From NCBI GenBank assembly GCA_017311185.1, contig JAESUZ010000135.1, positions 1-64,000 of the forward strand: a DNA stretch of 64,000 bases, read 5' to 3'. Positions 23,860 to 34,162 of the stretch are shown piece by piece. Numbering within the stretch: position 1 is the stretch's first letter; every line of letters starts with the position of its first letter. The notes beneath the pieces were generated by a model. The model made no database searches. It was given only the letters and a program-made list of their open reading frames with translations, and had not been told where the DNA came from. This stretch comes from Proteles cristata cristata (Eukaryota; Chordata; Mammalia; Carnivora; Hyaenidae). Position numbers and translations under genes: made by a program.

Positions 23860-23976
23860 TTAGCACATTTTGAATCATTGGTTTGTTGGTCAGCATAGTT
23901 AGTGTAGTTCGCAGGGCTATTTCGTATCAGTGTAGTTAGCACTGTTACTTATTATCGGTGTAGTTAGCAAGTCATC
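23860..23976 (+). repeat. GTAGTTAG-rich leader before kinase pseudogene A
   Basis: Repeated short motifs of the type agtgtagtt, gtgtagttagc and cggtgtagttagc run up to the pseudogene's ATG-equivalent at 23977. The same arrangement, longer, precedes the B copy (62413-62627). It is a degenerate minisatellite-like sequence. Its role, if any, is unknown. Confidence 0.75.
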
Positions 23977-25117
23977 ATGCTGCAGGGGCTTTCGTACATT
24001 GTCTCAGACAATGAGGTGACCCATGTTTATGTGCTCCCCGAGGCCCTAAGTTGGGGCAGCTTCTTCAAGATGGTGCCCAGGACATCCTAAACAGGGCAAA
24101 GATGGATGTGAGTTCATCAGGAAAACACAAAAGGACTCCAATGGCCTCCAGGGACTTTATCTTGAAGCCCAGAACATGAAGATGTCAAATCACCCAAGTA
24201 TTGAAACATCTCTTGAGATGATGAAGACCAGTGAGATGTCAGTCCTCTTTTCAGAACATGTAAGTGCTGACCACCTGGATGATGACTGCATGCATTGGGG
24301 CCCGTGTCCGAGGACTTTCCAGACAAGTTCTGCCAGCTGCTATCCATTGTTGAGTGCTGCCACCAACAAGGTCTTTTCTGCAAGGATCTGAAGCTGGAGA
24401 AAGTGCTTTTTGACCAGGAGCTGAAGGGAGCATGCACAGGCTTTGCAGGCTACAAAATGCACACTTTCCAGGCGAGCTCGTCTTCCATGGCAACTCCTAC
24501 ACCAAGAAGACGCACGGCCTCCCACAGATGTGTGGAACCTGGGGGTGGTTGGGTACTGCTTGCTCATGGATTCAAGCCACTTGAGGGGTAAGTGTTCTGG
24601 GACTTCCTTGGGGACTTGCGACGACAAATGCAAAGCAGTGTCCTGATATTGATGTCCCTCAAGGGCAAAAACTTTTGGAGCACGTTGACTACCATCCAAC
24701 CAGGACACAGAGGACAGTTCAAGTCCCAGGTAAAGGACAAAAGGGAAAATACGGGGAAGGAGGAAGGACTCGGTCCTTGGTCTTACACTGTGACACCCCA
24801 TTAAAGCGAAGACCCCCAGATGCCTCAGTGGATGGCAAAATGGCCACACTGTTTCCCCCCAGCCTAGAGGCAAGGATCACCACACCGAGAGTAACCCACT
24901 CCTGGAGCCCCATCCCAGCCTCCTACTCCAGCTCCACAGTCTCTCTGGGGACCCGTAAGACCTCTGATAGGACGCAGATACCTAAAAAGGTCACAGTGAA
25001 AATAAACCTACAGGAAGACATAGAAGATGAGGAATGGACCAAGGGAGAATGAGCATTGAACCCCAAAGCTAATTCAAAAAACTCCTTTTTAATTTCAAGA
25101 AAATATTTTTAAATAAA
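23977..25117 (+). pseudogene. MARK/SMOK-like serine/threonine kinase pseudogene, copy A
   Basis: No introns are seen, so it looks like a retrocopy. The first frame from 23977 resembles the N-terminal lobe but is broken within about 40 codons. A second frame (24295 on) gives 'DKFCQLLSIVECCHQQ' and 'KDLKLEKVLFDQEL', matching helix E and the catalytic loop of MARK/AMPK-related kinases. Here the HRD position reads CKD and the loop Lys is kept. A third frame gives a Ser-rich C-terminal tail (about 24840-25050). An AATAAA lies at 25112-25117. At least two frameshifts prevent any product. The copy at 62628 is more complete. The closest relative could be MARK or sperm-motility kinases; I cannot separate them by eye. 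Confidence 0.75.
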
Positions 25118-25194
25118 GTGAATGCAGAGTAAAAAAGCCATAGTCCATGCCTTTATATTCTTTTGATTTTTTAGTTTCAAGAAACTTAAATAAC

Positions 25195-25380
25195 TATTTG
25201 TTTTGAAAGAGAGGGCCAGGGCTAGTGGGGAAGGGGTCGGAAAAGGACCCAAGCAGGTTCCCGGCCCTCAGCTGAGAACCAATGTGAGGCCCCAACGTCC
25301 AAAACTGTTGAGATCCCAACCTGAGCCCAAACCACAGATTGGGATGTTTAAGTGACTGTGGCCCACCCAGGTTCCCCGTC
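25195..25380 (-). mobile_element. Old SINE in kinase-tail module 1
   Basis: Antisense SINE remnant: 'tttgttttgaaagagaggg', 'gagatcccaacctgagccc', 'cccacccaggttccccg'. The same element occupies the same place in modules 2 and 3 and after copy B, so it was present before the modules multiplied. Confidence 0.75.
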
Positions 25381-25629
25381 CCTGCCTTTGAAGGGGAGGG
25401 AAAGATGCCAAGCTCCAGGAAGTCTGGGGACAGGCACAGGAGAGTGGCCAGGATGGGTGGGACCAGATCCTGGACACCTTAACACGCTACAGGAATGACA
25501 GTGGGGTAGCCACCTGCTGGATTTGAATTGTAGGAAACACAGGGTGGAGTCCACACCATGAGAATGAGGCCCTTCCTTTGTGTTGACTCCAAGAGCCACA
25601 GTCCCTCCCCGATCCAGATTCTAGCAATT

Positions 25630-26700
25630 TGGGGGGGAGAGTCTTCTGGGAGGCCCAACGATAAACACGGAGCAGAGAGCGGGACATTCTACTATTTATG
25701 TCCCTCAAATGAGAAAATCGTTGGAGGAAATTGATGACTGTCTGCCCAAGCAAGAGAGCAGAGTTAAAAGCCACTGTGAAGGACTGATGGGAAGATATGG
25801 GGCAGGAGGAACGTCAGTCCTGACACAGAACCACCCCATGACATCGAGGACCCTGGGGTGCCTCAAGTGATGATAGAGCAGAAGGCAAAATGGCCATGCA
25901 GTCTCCCACCCTGCCTAGAAGCCAGGATTAGTACACCAAGTCCAGCTCACTCCTGGAGCCTCATCCCCGCCTCTTCCTCCAGGTCCAGCTCCAGCACATT
26001 CTCCCTAGGGACCTTTGTGACCTCCGAAGGGACAAGCATAAACAGCGATGACACTCTCATGATAAACTTGTGGTACAACCCCAGTATAAAATCAGACAGT
26101 GAAGAACGGACACCAAGGAGAATGAACATTGAGCCCATTAACTGAATAGAAAAAATAATATTTCGTATAAAAAAATTTTTAAAAATAGTAAAGTTAATAC
26201 ATGATAAGAGAGCCAAGATCCATGCCTTTATTTTCTTTCTGATTTTTAACTTTCAAGAAACTTAAATAGCTATTTGTTTTGAAAGAGAAGAACAGGGCCA
26301 GTGGGGGAAAGGCCAGAAGAGAACCCAAGCAGGCTCCAGGCTCTTAGCAGAGATCCGATGCAGGGCTCCAACTCCCAAGTGTGAGATCCCACCCTGAGCC
26401 CAAACCAAGGGTGGGTGGGATGCTTTAGCAGCTGAGGCCCACCCAGGTTCCCTGTCCCTGCCTTTGAGCCGAGGGCAAGATGCAGAGCTCCAGGAAGCCC
26501 AGGGACAGGCACCAGAGAGTGGCCAGGGCGATGGGTGGGACCAGATCCAAGACAGCTTAACATGCTGCAGGAATGACGGCAGGATGGCCACGTGGATTTG
26601 GAGCTGTAGGAAACGCAGGGTGGAGGGCCGCACCATCAGGGTGAGGCCCTTCCTTTCTGCTGACTCCAAGAGGCACAGTCCTACCCTAGTCTAGGAGGGT
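25630..26700 (+). pseudogene. Kinase-tail module 2 (partial tandem copy of pseudogene A)
   Basis: The segment repeats about 24600-25620 in order: 'atgtccctcaaatgag', 'ggcaaaatggcca', a Ser-rich tail frame (25858-26145, with 'SWSLIPASSSRSSSS'), 3'UTR-like sequence, an antisense SINE (about 26273-26457), and the unique block ending 'gaggcacagtcc'. The kinase domain itself is missing, and the AATAAA of module 1 is degraded. It is a tandem duplicate of the 3' end only. Confidence 0.75.
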
Positions 26701-27740
26701 CTACGGGTACTGACAGAGGCAGTACAAAGTACTGCGGCGAGCCCTCTTTAACTGCCAAATTCTTCACAGAGAACACAGGCCTGAAGGGGACCAGGAGACC
26801 GAGAAGAAGGTAAAAGTGCCAGACAGTCTCCACGCAGCCTAGAGTCCAAGATCAGCACACAGAGCCCAACTCCCTGCGGACGTCTTGGGCGCCCACCTCA
26901 GCCTACAGCCCATCGTCTCTGCAGAGCACTGGGAGCTCTCCTGCAGCCCCAGTTCAGCCCCACAGCAGAGCACTGGGAGCCCTCCTGGAGACCCAGTTCA
27001 GCCTCCCAGCAGAGCCCACCCCCCACCTCACGAGCCTTGGCACCTTGTCAGGCACTGGCATCTGCAGTAGTAGCGGATCCCTAGGGGGAGTCAGATGGGC
27101 CCAGCGTCAGTCGTGGGACACAGACACAAGTGGGAGCGACTATGGGGAGCCAGAGAGAATGATCCTAGAGCCAGAGTGAAAAGTCAATTTCATTCATCAA
27201 CTAATACATTCATTCAAAGATTTATGTTTAAGAAACATAAATTTAAACTTTTGTGACAGAGCCATGGCCTGTGTCTTCATATTATTTTGTTTTAAGTTGA
27301 AAGATACTTGAATACACGTTTACTTTGAGAGAGAGGGACGGTGCTAGTAAGGGAGGGGCAGATAGCGAGCCCAAGCCCAGTGTGTGCGCTCAGCACAGAG
27401 CTCCATACGGCGCTGCAAGTAACAACACTGTAACGATGATTTGAACAAAGTTAGGAGTTCGACGCTTAAGTGACTGAGGCCCACCTAGGTTCCCCGTCCC
27501 TGCTTTGAAGCAGAGGGAAAGATGCAGAGCTCCAGGAAGCCTGGAACAGGCACAGGAGAGTGGCCAGTGGCTGGACCCGACACAGGCTGGTGTGTGACGG
27601 GTGATGCGTGCCCTGTATGGACAAGGAGGCCTGGGAAGAAGATCTGGTCCCGTGGACCGTGGGACTGTGTGCACCCCTCAGAATTCTCTGCAATGGATTC
27701 CAATTGAGAGGGTTTACCATGTCCATGGCCTCCAAGAAGA
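26700..27740 (+). pseudogene. Kinase-tail module 3 (most diverged)
   Basis: Alignable with modules 1 and 2 at 'cagtctccacgcagcctag' (26825), 'catggcctgtgtcttcatat' (about 27262), an antisense SINE (about 27315-27496) and 'gatgcagagctccaggaagc' (about 27521). It carries an internal duplication of about 44 bp (26925-27015: 'gcagagcactgggag' twice). No reading frame of the tail survives. The greater divergence suggests it is the older duplicate. Confidence 0.65.
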
Positions 27741-28074
27741 GAGGCCACCCTACCTGCAGGTCTGTCCTTCTGTCCCCAACTAGGTGAATGAAGCTTTAGA
27801 GACTAGACTGATTTTCCTGAGGCGTCTAGCTCCTCTCCTGCTCTTGTGTTTTTCATATTGGGAACAGAGAGTGTGTCATTTTATCCTGGAAGAAAATTGA
27901 TGCTCCAGAAGGATGTGTCACAGATCCTCTGTTTGCATCCTCCCCACACAGAACTGGGGCTGTGCATGTCCCAGGGGGAGGAGCGTGGGGTGATGTAGTA
28001 GTAGGGAACTCACACGTTCAACGAAACACAAAACTAACATAAGGGACTAGTCCCAGGACGACCGCAGGGCAGAG
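27741..28074. other. Intergenic, nothing recognised
   Basis: A short segment between the kinase-tail array and the next SINE. No frame, repeat or signal can be supported. Confidence 0.45.
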
Positions 28075-28084
28075 ATGCAGAGAT

Positions 28085-28309
28085 AGTGGGGCCACCCGGT
28101 GGCTCCGTCATTGAGCGTCTGACTTCAGCTCAACTCATGATCTTGCAGTTCCTGGGTCTGAGTTCCCCGTCAGGCCCTGAGCTAATAGGTCTGAGCTTGG
28201 AGTCTGTTTTGGATTATGTGTGTGTGTCTCTCTCTCCCCCTCCCCAGGTCTCACTCTGTCTGTTTCTCTCAAAAGTAAACAAATGTTAAAAAAATTTTTT
28301 TTCTTAAAA
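28085..28309 (+). mobile_element. tRNA-derived SINE
   Basis: Sense copy from 'gtggggccacccggtggct' to an A/T tail. The TSD is atgcagagat (28075-28084 and 28310-28319), a perfect match. Its head is diverged from the usual 'cacctgggtggctcag', so it is of middling age. Confidence 0.88.
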
Positions 28310-28319
28310 ATGCAGAGAT

Positions 28320-29608
28320 TGTGTATTACCTTCCTCCATTACCTTCCTTGGATTACATTTTCAGAAGGACCAAAGGGAACATTTTGGTCCCATGGGCTGT
28401 GTTGAGTGTGACCAAGAGGTCACAACAGTGTCACAAAGTCCCGTGAACCAGCCTGTTTGGGAGAAGAAGTGTGGGTGAAGGCCCCCAAGGTGGCTTAGGG
28501 GTCCCATGAGTAGGGACCCACAACAGGACTTCCACTACCGAGATACCCTTGGCTGCACGTGCACAGTGAGCTCTGGGTGGGGAGCCCCAGACAGCAATGG
28601 AGCCCCTCGGCGATTTGACACCACTGGTGGGTTTTCAATGAGCTCCTGAATTATGAATTACTTCACACAGTTTGTGTGAGGGACAGTCTCTCATAAAACA
28701 TGAGCTCAGGGTAGAGAGTGGGCAGTACCAGGACAGATCATTAAAAGAGATGTGGCAGATGTGTCCATGTGGCCCCCAGGGGCAGTAACCACTTCTCCCA
28801 GACCCAGACACCTGACTTTGAACTGTGCATGTGGCCACCCAGGACTGCAGCGTTCCCAGTATCCTCTGCGGAAGGGCTGGTTGTGTGAGCACCTTCACCC
28901 CCACTGCATTATGGGAAGGGAAATGAGTTAGAATTCTGGGATGTCTCCCAGCCCAGAGAAGCAGGCCCTTCGTGCTTCTCTTCCTGTCCTGCTGCTGGGA
29001 GTGTGAGCCCCATCATGTCCTGTGTGGGCCAGGGCAGCTCCTGGGATGACAGGGCTTCGGGAAGAGGAGCTCCCTGGAGCAGCCCTGCCAGGCCCTCCCT
29101 GGACTGTCTGCCTCTGGACCAAGCAGGAGAGAGATGCAGATTCATGCGTGGGACCTCTGTGACGGTAGCTGAACCCTGTCGTAACCAGGACGGCAGTTTG
29201 GGGGCAGACTTCTCTATGTGGTTCCTTGGGGTCAGGCTGCTCCTAGAAGCACAGCCCTCAGAAATTCTCAGCCCCTAATTCCATGGGGTTAGTAGCCAAT
29301 TCCGACTCCAGCACTCCCCTCTCTAGGTGCTTCTCTCGACACGCAGGGGATCCACGCTCCCAGCATAGGGAGTCCGAGTATCTTCCAGGGACTACCTCTT
29401 CCTCCTTCCTCCCACACTGGCGTATTCTTGCTCTCTCCCAGAGAGGCGGCTGGGTTTGAAATACACTGTGCTGACTCTTGCCTTGCTAGTAGCTGCAGAT
29501 TCTAAGTGAATAACTCCTGCAACAGGCTGTCTCGCACATGGTGTCACTTGATTATTGCTAGAAAGATGAGTTTGGAGCCGACAAGTTCCCTGCTAAGCAG
29601 AGAAGCCT
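28320..29608. other. Intergenic, nothing recognised
   Basis: No gene, RNA or named repeat can be supported. A plus-strand frame at 29003-29278 and its minus-strand shadow have no known motif. Confidence 0.45.
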
Positions 29609-29623
29609 AAAAGGCGAATTTGA

Positions 29624-29825
29624 GGGGCACCTGGGTGGCTCAGTTGGTTAAGCGTCTGACTTCAGCTCAGGTCATGATCTCACGGTTCGTGGGTTCGAGC
29701 CCCATATCAGGCTCTGTGCTGACAGCCAGCTCAGAGCCTGGAGTCTTCTTTGGATTCTATATCTCCCTCTCTCTCTGACCCACCCCTGCTCGTTCTGTCT
29801 CTCAAAAATAAATAAAACTTTTTTA
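29624..29825 (+). mobile_element. tRNA-derived SINE, young
   Basis: Close to the usual sequence: 'gcacctgggtggctcagttg', 'gtgggttcgagccccatat', tail 'aaaaataaataaaac'. The 15-bp TSD aaaaggcgaatttga is perfect (29609-29623 and 29826-29840), indicating a relatively recent insertion. Confidence 0.95.
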
Positions 29826-29840
29826 AAAAGGCGAATTTGA

Positions 29841-32749
29841 AAATCCAACCAGAGAGCGCACACAGGAATAAGTAGAGCATGGAACTGGTCAACACTCGGT
29901 CTGAGCTCTCAGTCTGGGGTTATGGATCCTTAGGACTTCCGAGGTGCGTGATCTGCTCAGTGTCCTTTCCTATATGTCCTCCGCTCTTCAGGAACCAGCC
30001 ATTTTATGGGGGAAAGGACTTCTAGTAGCATGAACTTTGTGGGAGATGTTGTAACAAAGTCTACAGTCCATTTGTTGGTTTACTCTTCTTGTCTGCACAG
30101 CCTGGTGGTGCAGCTTCATAATAAATTGTAAGCGGGTAAAATCTGAAGCTCAGTAAGGCCTACAGATCAGGAGATGATGCCTTTGAAAACAGTTGTTACT
30201 CACGGTTCCCACGAAGAAGGGGTGGACCACACTGTGCGGGCCCATTGAAGGAGCCCCAGGAGGTTGGACAGTAGTGATGGGCGCCTTTATGGTGGTTTCT
30301 GCAGGAGGGAACAAGCAAGGCAGGGAGGCAGGCTTAGGACTGACTAATGTGGATACTTTCAGGACTCTGGGGCCAGGAGCTGTCCCGAATGACCTGGTAC
30401 CTGGCCCTGGGGTGATTCCAGCAGGTAGGCAGTGGCCCGGAGGAGGAAAACCTGACACATAAAGGAGCTGGTGGGTGTGGGCCTTGGGATGATTGGTTTC
30501 TCTTTGGCCTTGGAGCCTAGGAGCAGGATTCTTCATGGGGATGGGATGAGGTGGTGACAAGCCAGAGAGGCCATGTCAAAGTGACACAGACCAGGCATGT
30601 CAGTCAAAGAGACGCATGCTGGCCTCATCACAAGTGTCACCTCCTCAGAGGAACCATCCCCCCCTCCCCAGCCTCCAGGGACAGGGTCTCCCACCCCTAG
30701 TCTCCGTCGCCTTGACCCATGTCATTCCTATGGGGCATTCAGGGCCCCATGCCTGCTTGGCACCTGGCCATGGCTTCCCCCTCCAGAGGAAGCGTCCTCA
30801 GAGTCAGCCCTTGGTCCTATGTAATCTCTTCTCCCTCCACTGATTCCCCATTCCCCCTGGGCTGGGCCCCAGGTCCCCAGCCCCACGTAGGCTCCTCTGA
30901 GCTTCCTGAGTCTTATGCTTTCTCTTGCCACGCGGCTCCTTTCTAACACACTGTACCCATGGCCTCCCCTCCACAAAGCGTACACCCCAGGAGCAGGGGA
31001 CAGAGGTGTGTGGGGCTGGTTTGATTTGGTTTGGTGGTTTTTTGTGTGTTTTGTTTTGTCTCATTCATTGCTGTGTCTATAGCCTAGGGCAGTGCCAGGC
31101 ACATAGTAGGGACTCAATAAGCAGTGAACCAACTCCCCTTAGAACCACCCAGGACATTCTTGTCTGTGGTCCTCAACAATCACTCACCTGGGCACGTTCA
31201 CTGAGGCCCTCGCCTGTCGGGCTGGTTCCAGACACAGCGGTGGCTGAGCCGGCAGGCCTGTCCATTCTCATGTCGCCAATGGTCTACTGGGAGAGACGCA
31301 GAAAACAATAAGTAAATATACACGAAGTCAGGTGGTGGTGTATACAGTGCAGAAAAATAAAGTCAGGGAGGATGCTGGAGCCAATTCCTAAAGGTGTTTA
31401 GGGAGCAGACGATGCACTGGGCAGAGTTCCAGGTTGTGAGAAGAGCAAGGGCAAAGGCCCTGAGGCCACGGAGGGCTGTGCGTATCCTAAATAGGAGTGT
31501 GGAATCTTAGCTTTGCCTCGAGTCTGTATTGTGTTCATTCAGTCATCCTTGGTTTCACCTTTCCAGCTGATTAACGCAAATCTGGGTTATCAATCTGTTA
31601 AACTTAGCCTCTTGTCTTCCAGTGGCTTCAAATGGAAATGGGTGCCTTTAGGTCAGGCCCACACGTGTTTCCAGAGTGGGTTCCCTGAGCCCAGCTGTGT
31701 TAGGCATCGGGAAGCTGTGAAAGAAACATGATGGTCTCTGCCTTGACAAGCCCAGTAAGGGATGTCTCCAGTGTCCTCCAGCCCCTTCTTCCATGCCCCA
31801 CACCGTGTCATCTGGGTCAGAAGCTCTGACCCTGAGCCTCCATGTCACCTTTGTCCCCATGTCCAGTACCTCCCCTCTGAGTGACTAGGACTGACTCCTG
31901 TCCTCTCCATGTCCCCCTTGGTGAGGAAGGCCACCTCCAGCTGGGGACTGGTGCTGAACGCAGGGCCCTTCTCCACTGCACCTCTCTGACACACCTCACC
32001 CCACAACCCCACCACTGTGGGGCTCCCCTCCACCCCCTCCTCCCTCTTCATCCTCAGGCTACACACCGACCACCCCTCTTCACAGACCCCCAGGAGGTGG
32101 GTACAAGGACCCGTGCGGATCCTGAGGCCTTTCAGGGATGTTGCTAGGAATGAGGAGCAGTGTCCCGAAGCAGAGGGCTGAGCAGGGCTCCCAAGCAGCC
32201 AGCTGAGGCTAGTTATGGCAGTGAGAGGGCCACAAAGACAGGTGTGAGGCAGTTACAACACCACCCTGTCCCTCACTCAGGGTGCCTTGTGTTTCTGCCC
32301 TGGCCTGGCCGCTCCTCCTTGCTTTCTGTTAGGGGGACACCCGTTCATTCCTTCACTCATTCATTCACTTACTCATTCATCATGTATTCCCACTCCTTCA
32401 CAGTGGCCAGATGATGGCTCATCCTAGGAGACCCATTACACACGTCACCTCCTCCTTGAAGCGCTTCTTGGTTGCCACCCCCTCCCACACTCCCCTCTGG
32501 CCTCACCGAGTCCCCCTCCCCCCCAACCCTCCAACCCATGCTCAGGGCTGTGATCACTCTCTGATTCCTCTCCGGTCCTTGAGCTCTATAAAGGCTCTGG
32601 GCCAGATGCACAAAGGGGCTCAGAGAAATGTGAAGATAGACAAAATACTGAAGAGACACAGGCCACATGTGGCTCTTGTCCACCTCCTCCCTCTCTCTGG
32701 GACCAGAAAGGCTCCATCCTTAACAGGAACTGGGGGACCTTCTCTTCTT
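29841..32749. other. Intergenic with ancient repeat fragments
   Basis: About 31060-31130 ('gccaggcacatagtagggac', 'tcaataagcag') is an L2 or MIR 3' end in sense orientation. About 31270-31500 ('aaggccctgaggccacgg') is an ancient mammalian repeat. About 32343-32385 is a degenerate (TTCA)n run. Overlapping short frames at 30.6-31.1 kb show no domain. I see no gene. Confidence 0.45.
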
Positions 32750-32764
32750 CCCATGCTCATTTAG

Positions 32765-32960
32765 ATGTTTTTTATGTTTTATTTATTTTTGAGAGATAGA
32801 TAGAGACAGCATGAGCAGGGGGGGTCAGAGAGAGAGGGAGACACAGAATGTGAAACAGGCTCCAGGCTCTGAGCTAGCTGTCAGCACAGAGCCCGAGTCG
32901 GGGCTCGAACCCACGAGCCGAAGTCGGATGCTTAACCAACTGAACCACCCAGGCACCCCT
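32765..32960 (-). mobile_element. tRNA-derived SINE
   Basis: Antisense copy from a T-rich start to 'aaccacccaggcacccct'. The 15-bp TSD cccatgctcatttag is perfect (32750-32764 and 32961-32975). Confidence 0.95.
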
Positions 32961-32975
32961 CCCATGCTCATTTAG

Positions 32976-34160
32976 ACCTTTAACAATTTTTTTTTTCAAT
33001 TTTAACTTATTTTAAACTTTGAGGACACATCAGGTTGGTCCCTATCAGTAATGAGAGGTGAAATGATCCCTTCAAGGGTTGGAATCCATCTGTTGTGTCC
33101 AAGCCAGGACAGGACAATATGGCAGCACAGGATGCTAAGCGGATGATTAGGGGGCTGGGCCTCGGGGTGGAGATGGATGGAGAGTGGAGGCAGAGCTGCC
33201 TGGACCTGGGTGGAGTTGGGGGGAGGGGTGACTCTGGAGACTTCCACACGTGGGGGCACTTGCCCCCAGTGTCACCTTCTGTCACACCGCACTGCTCCTG
33301 CCTTAGCCCGCGAGCCTTTTACCCACATTGCATTGCACCCTCGGGCCTTTGCACGAGCTGTATTCTCAGCAAGAAGATCTCTCCAGACCAGCTAGCAAAG
33401 CCCCTCACCCTTTAGGACTTTGCTCCTCCAACCTTGCCTGCTCACTGCCCACCCCCCCACCATGACACACGCACCCCATGTGTACTCAGCACACCTGACT
33501 GTAACTGCCTGATGAGCAGTCTCCCGGGGAGATGGTCGGCTCTTGGAGGACAGCCTTCTAGACTGGCTGACCAAGGGCTTAAGCCCTGTTAGGTATCACC
33601 TGGGCAAGCCCCTTGTCTCCCTGCAGACGGGCCTGGCCACAGCCACCTCGCAGGACACAGTGCTTCGTGAGCCACCAGAGCTGCAGCATCAGGCTGGGCA
33701 TCTGCTGCTATGTGTCCTCAGTGTGGACCTGGACCATAAATGCCCGCATGGCTGGGGTCTGCAAATGCCTGAGGGAGGGGTGTATGAGGGAAGTCAGAAG
33801 CCATGGCACACCTTGGGGACACTTCCCAGAGCCCTTGTTCCCTGGCCTGGCCCACCTCCTCCCCTTCTCAGCTGCCTCTACAGGGCCGGCCTTGAGGGCT
33901 GCATTCTCAGCCCAGTAAGCCCCCTGGCCAGGAGCCGGGGCAGGCCGGGCACTGCTGTGGCTCATGCCCAGGTGAGGAAGTGAAGCTCCACCAGGCTACG
34001 GGGAGGACAGCAAACTCAGGTGCCTCCAGGGGCCGGGTCTGGGGAGGCAGGGAGAAGCCTAGGGAGCAGTGGGGACTGTGGAGAGTGGGGACACCAGCTC
34101 TGTCCCCAGGAGGTTCCCGCTCAGCTCCAGAAGAGAGCTGCCCAGAGGGAGTGGCCCTCA
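32976..34160. other. Intergenic, GC-rich in part, nothing recognised
   Basis: A T-rich patch at 32985-33015 is followed by GC-rich sequence with several overlapping open frames in both strands (for example 33543-33983). None shows a known domain, and the co-occurring frames argue for composition rather than coding. Confidence 0.45.
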
Positions 34161-34162
34161 TG

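Larger units (their letters stand above)
12185..25500 (+). repeat. Segmental duplication, copy A
   Basis: This block matches 48475 to the window end in the same orientation. Diagnostic paired anchors are: 'ggccccacgactggagttgt' at about 12524 and 48820; the ERV pol remnant at 19.5-20.3 kb and 58.5-59.2 kb; the minus-strand SINE at 22.74 and 59.64 kb; the kinase pseudogene at 23.98 and 62.63 kb. The offset between copies drifts from about 36.3 kb to 38.7 kb through large indels. Copy A lacks sequence found in B at 12.69, 17.72, 19.47 and 23.85 kb. It has extra sequence at 20.26-22.16 kb, two extra SINEs and an L1 fragment. Left end is judged by where similarity fades and is uncertain by roughly 100 bp. 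Confidence 0.9.

Noticed and set aside
23977..24100. Possible intact kinase N-terminus in copy A
   Set aside because: The frame breaks after about 36 codons, within the N-terminal lobe, because of an indel relative to copy B.
33543..33983. 146-codon plus-strand frame in GC-rich intergenic DNA
   Set aside because: Several frames on both strands are open here at once, and none has a known motif or splice context.
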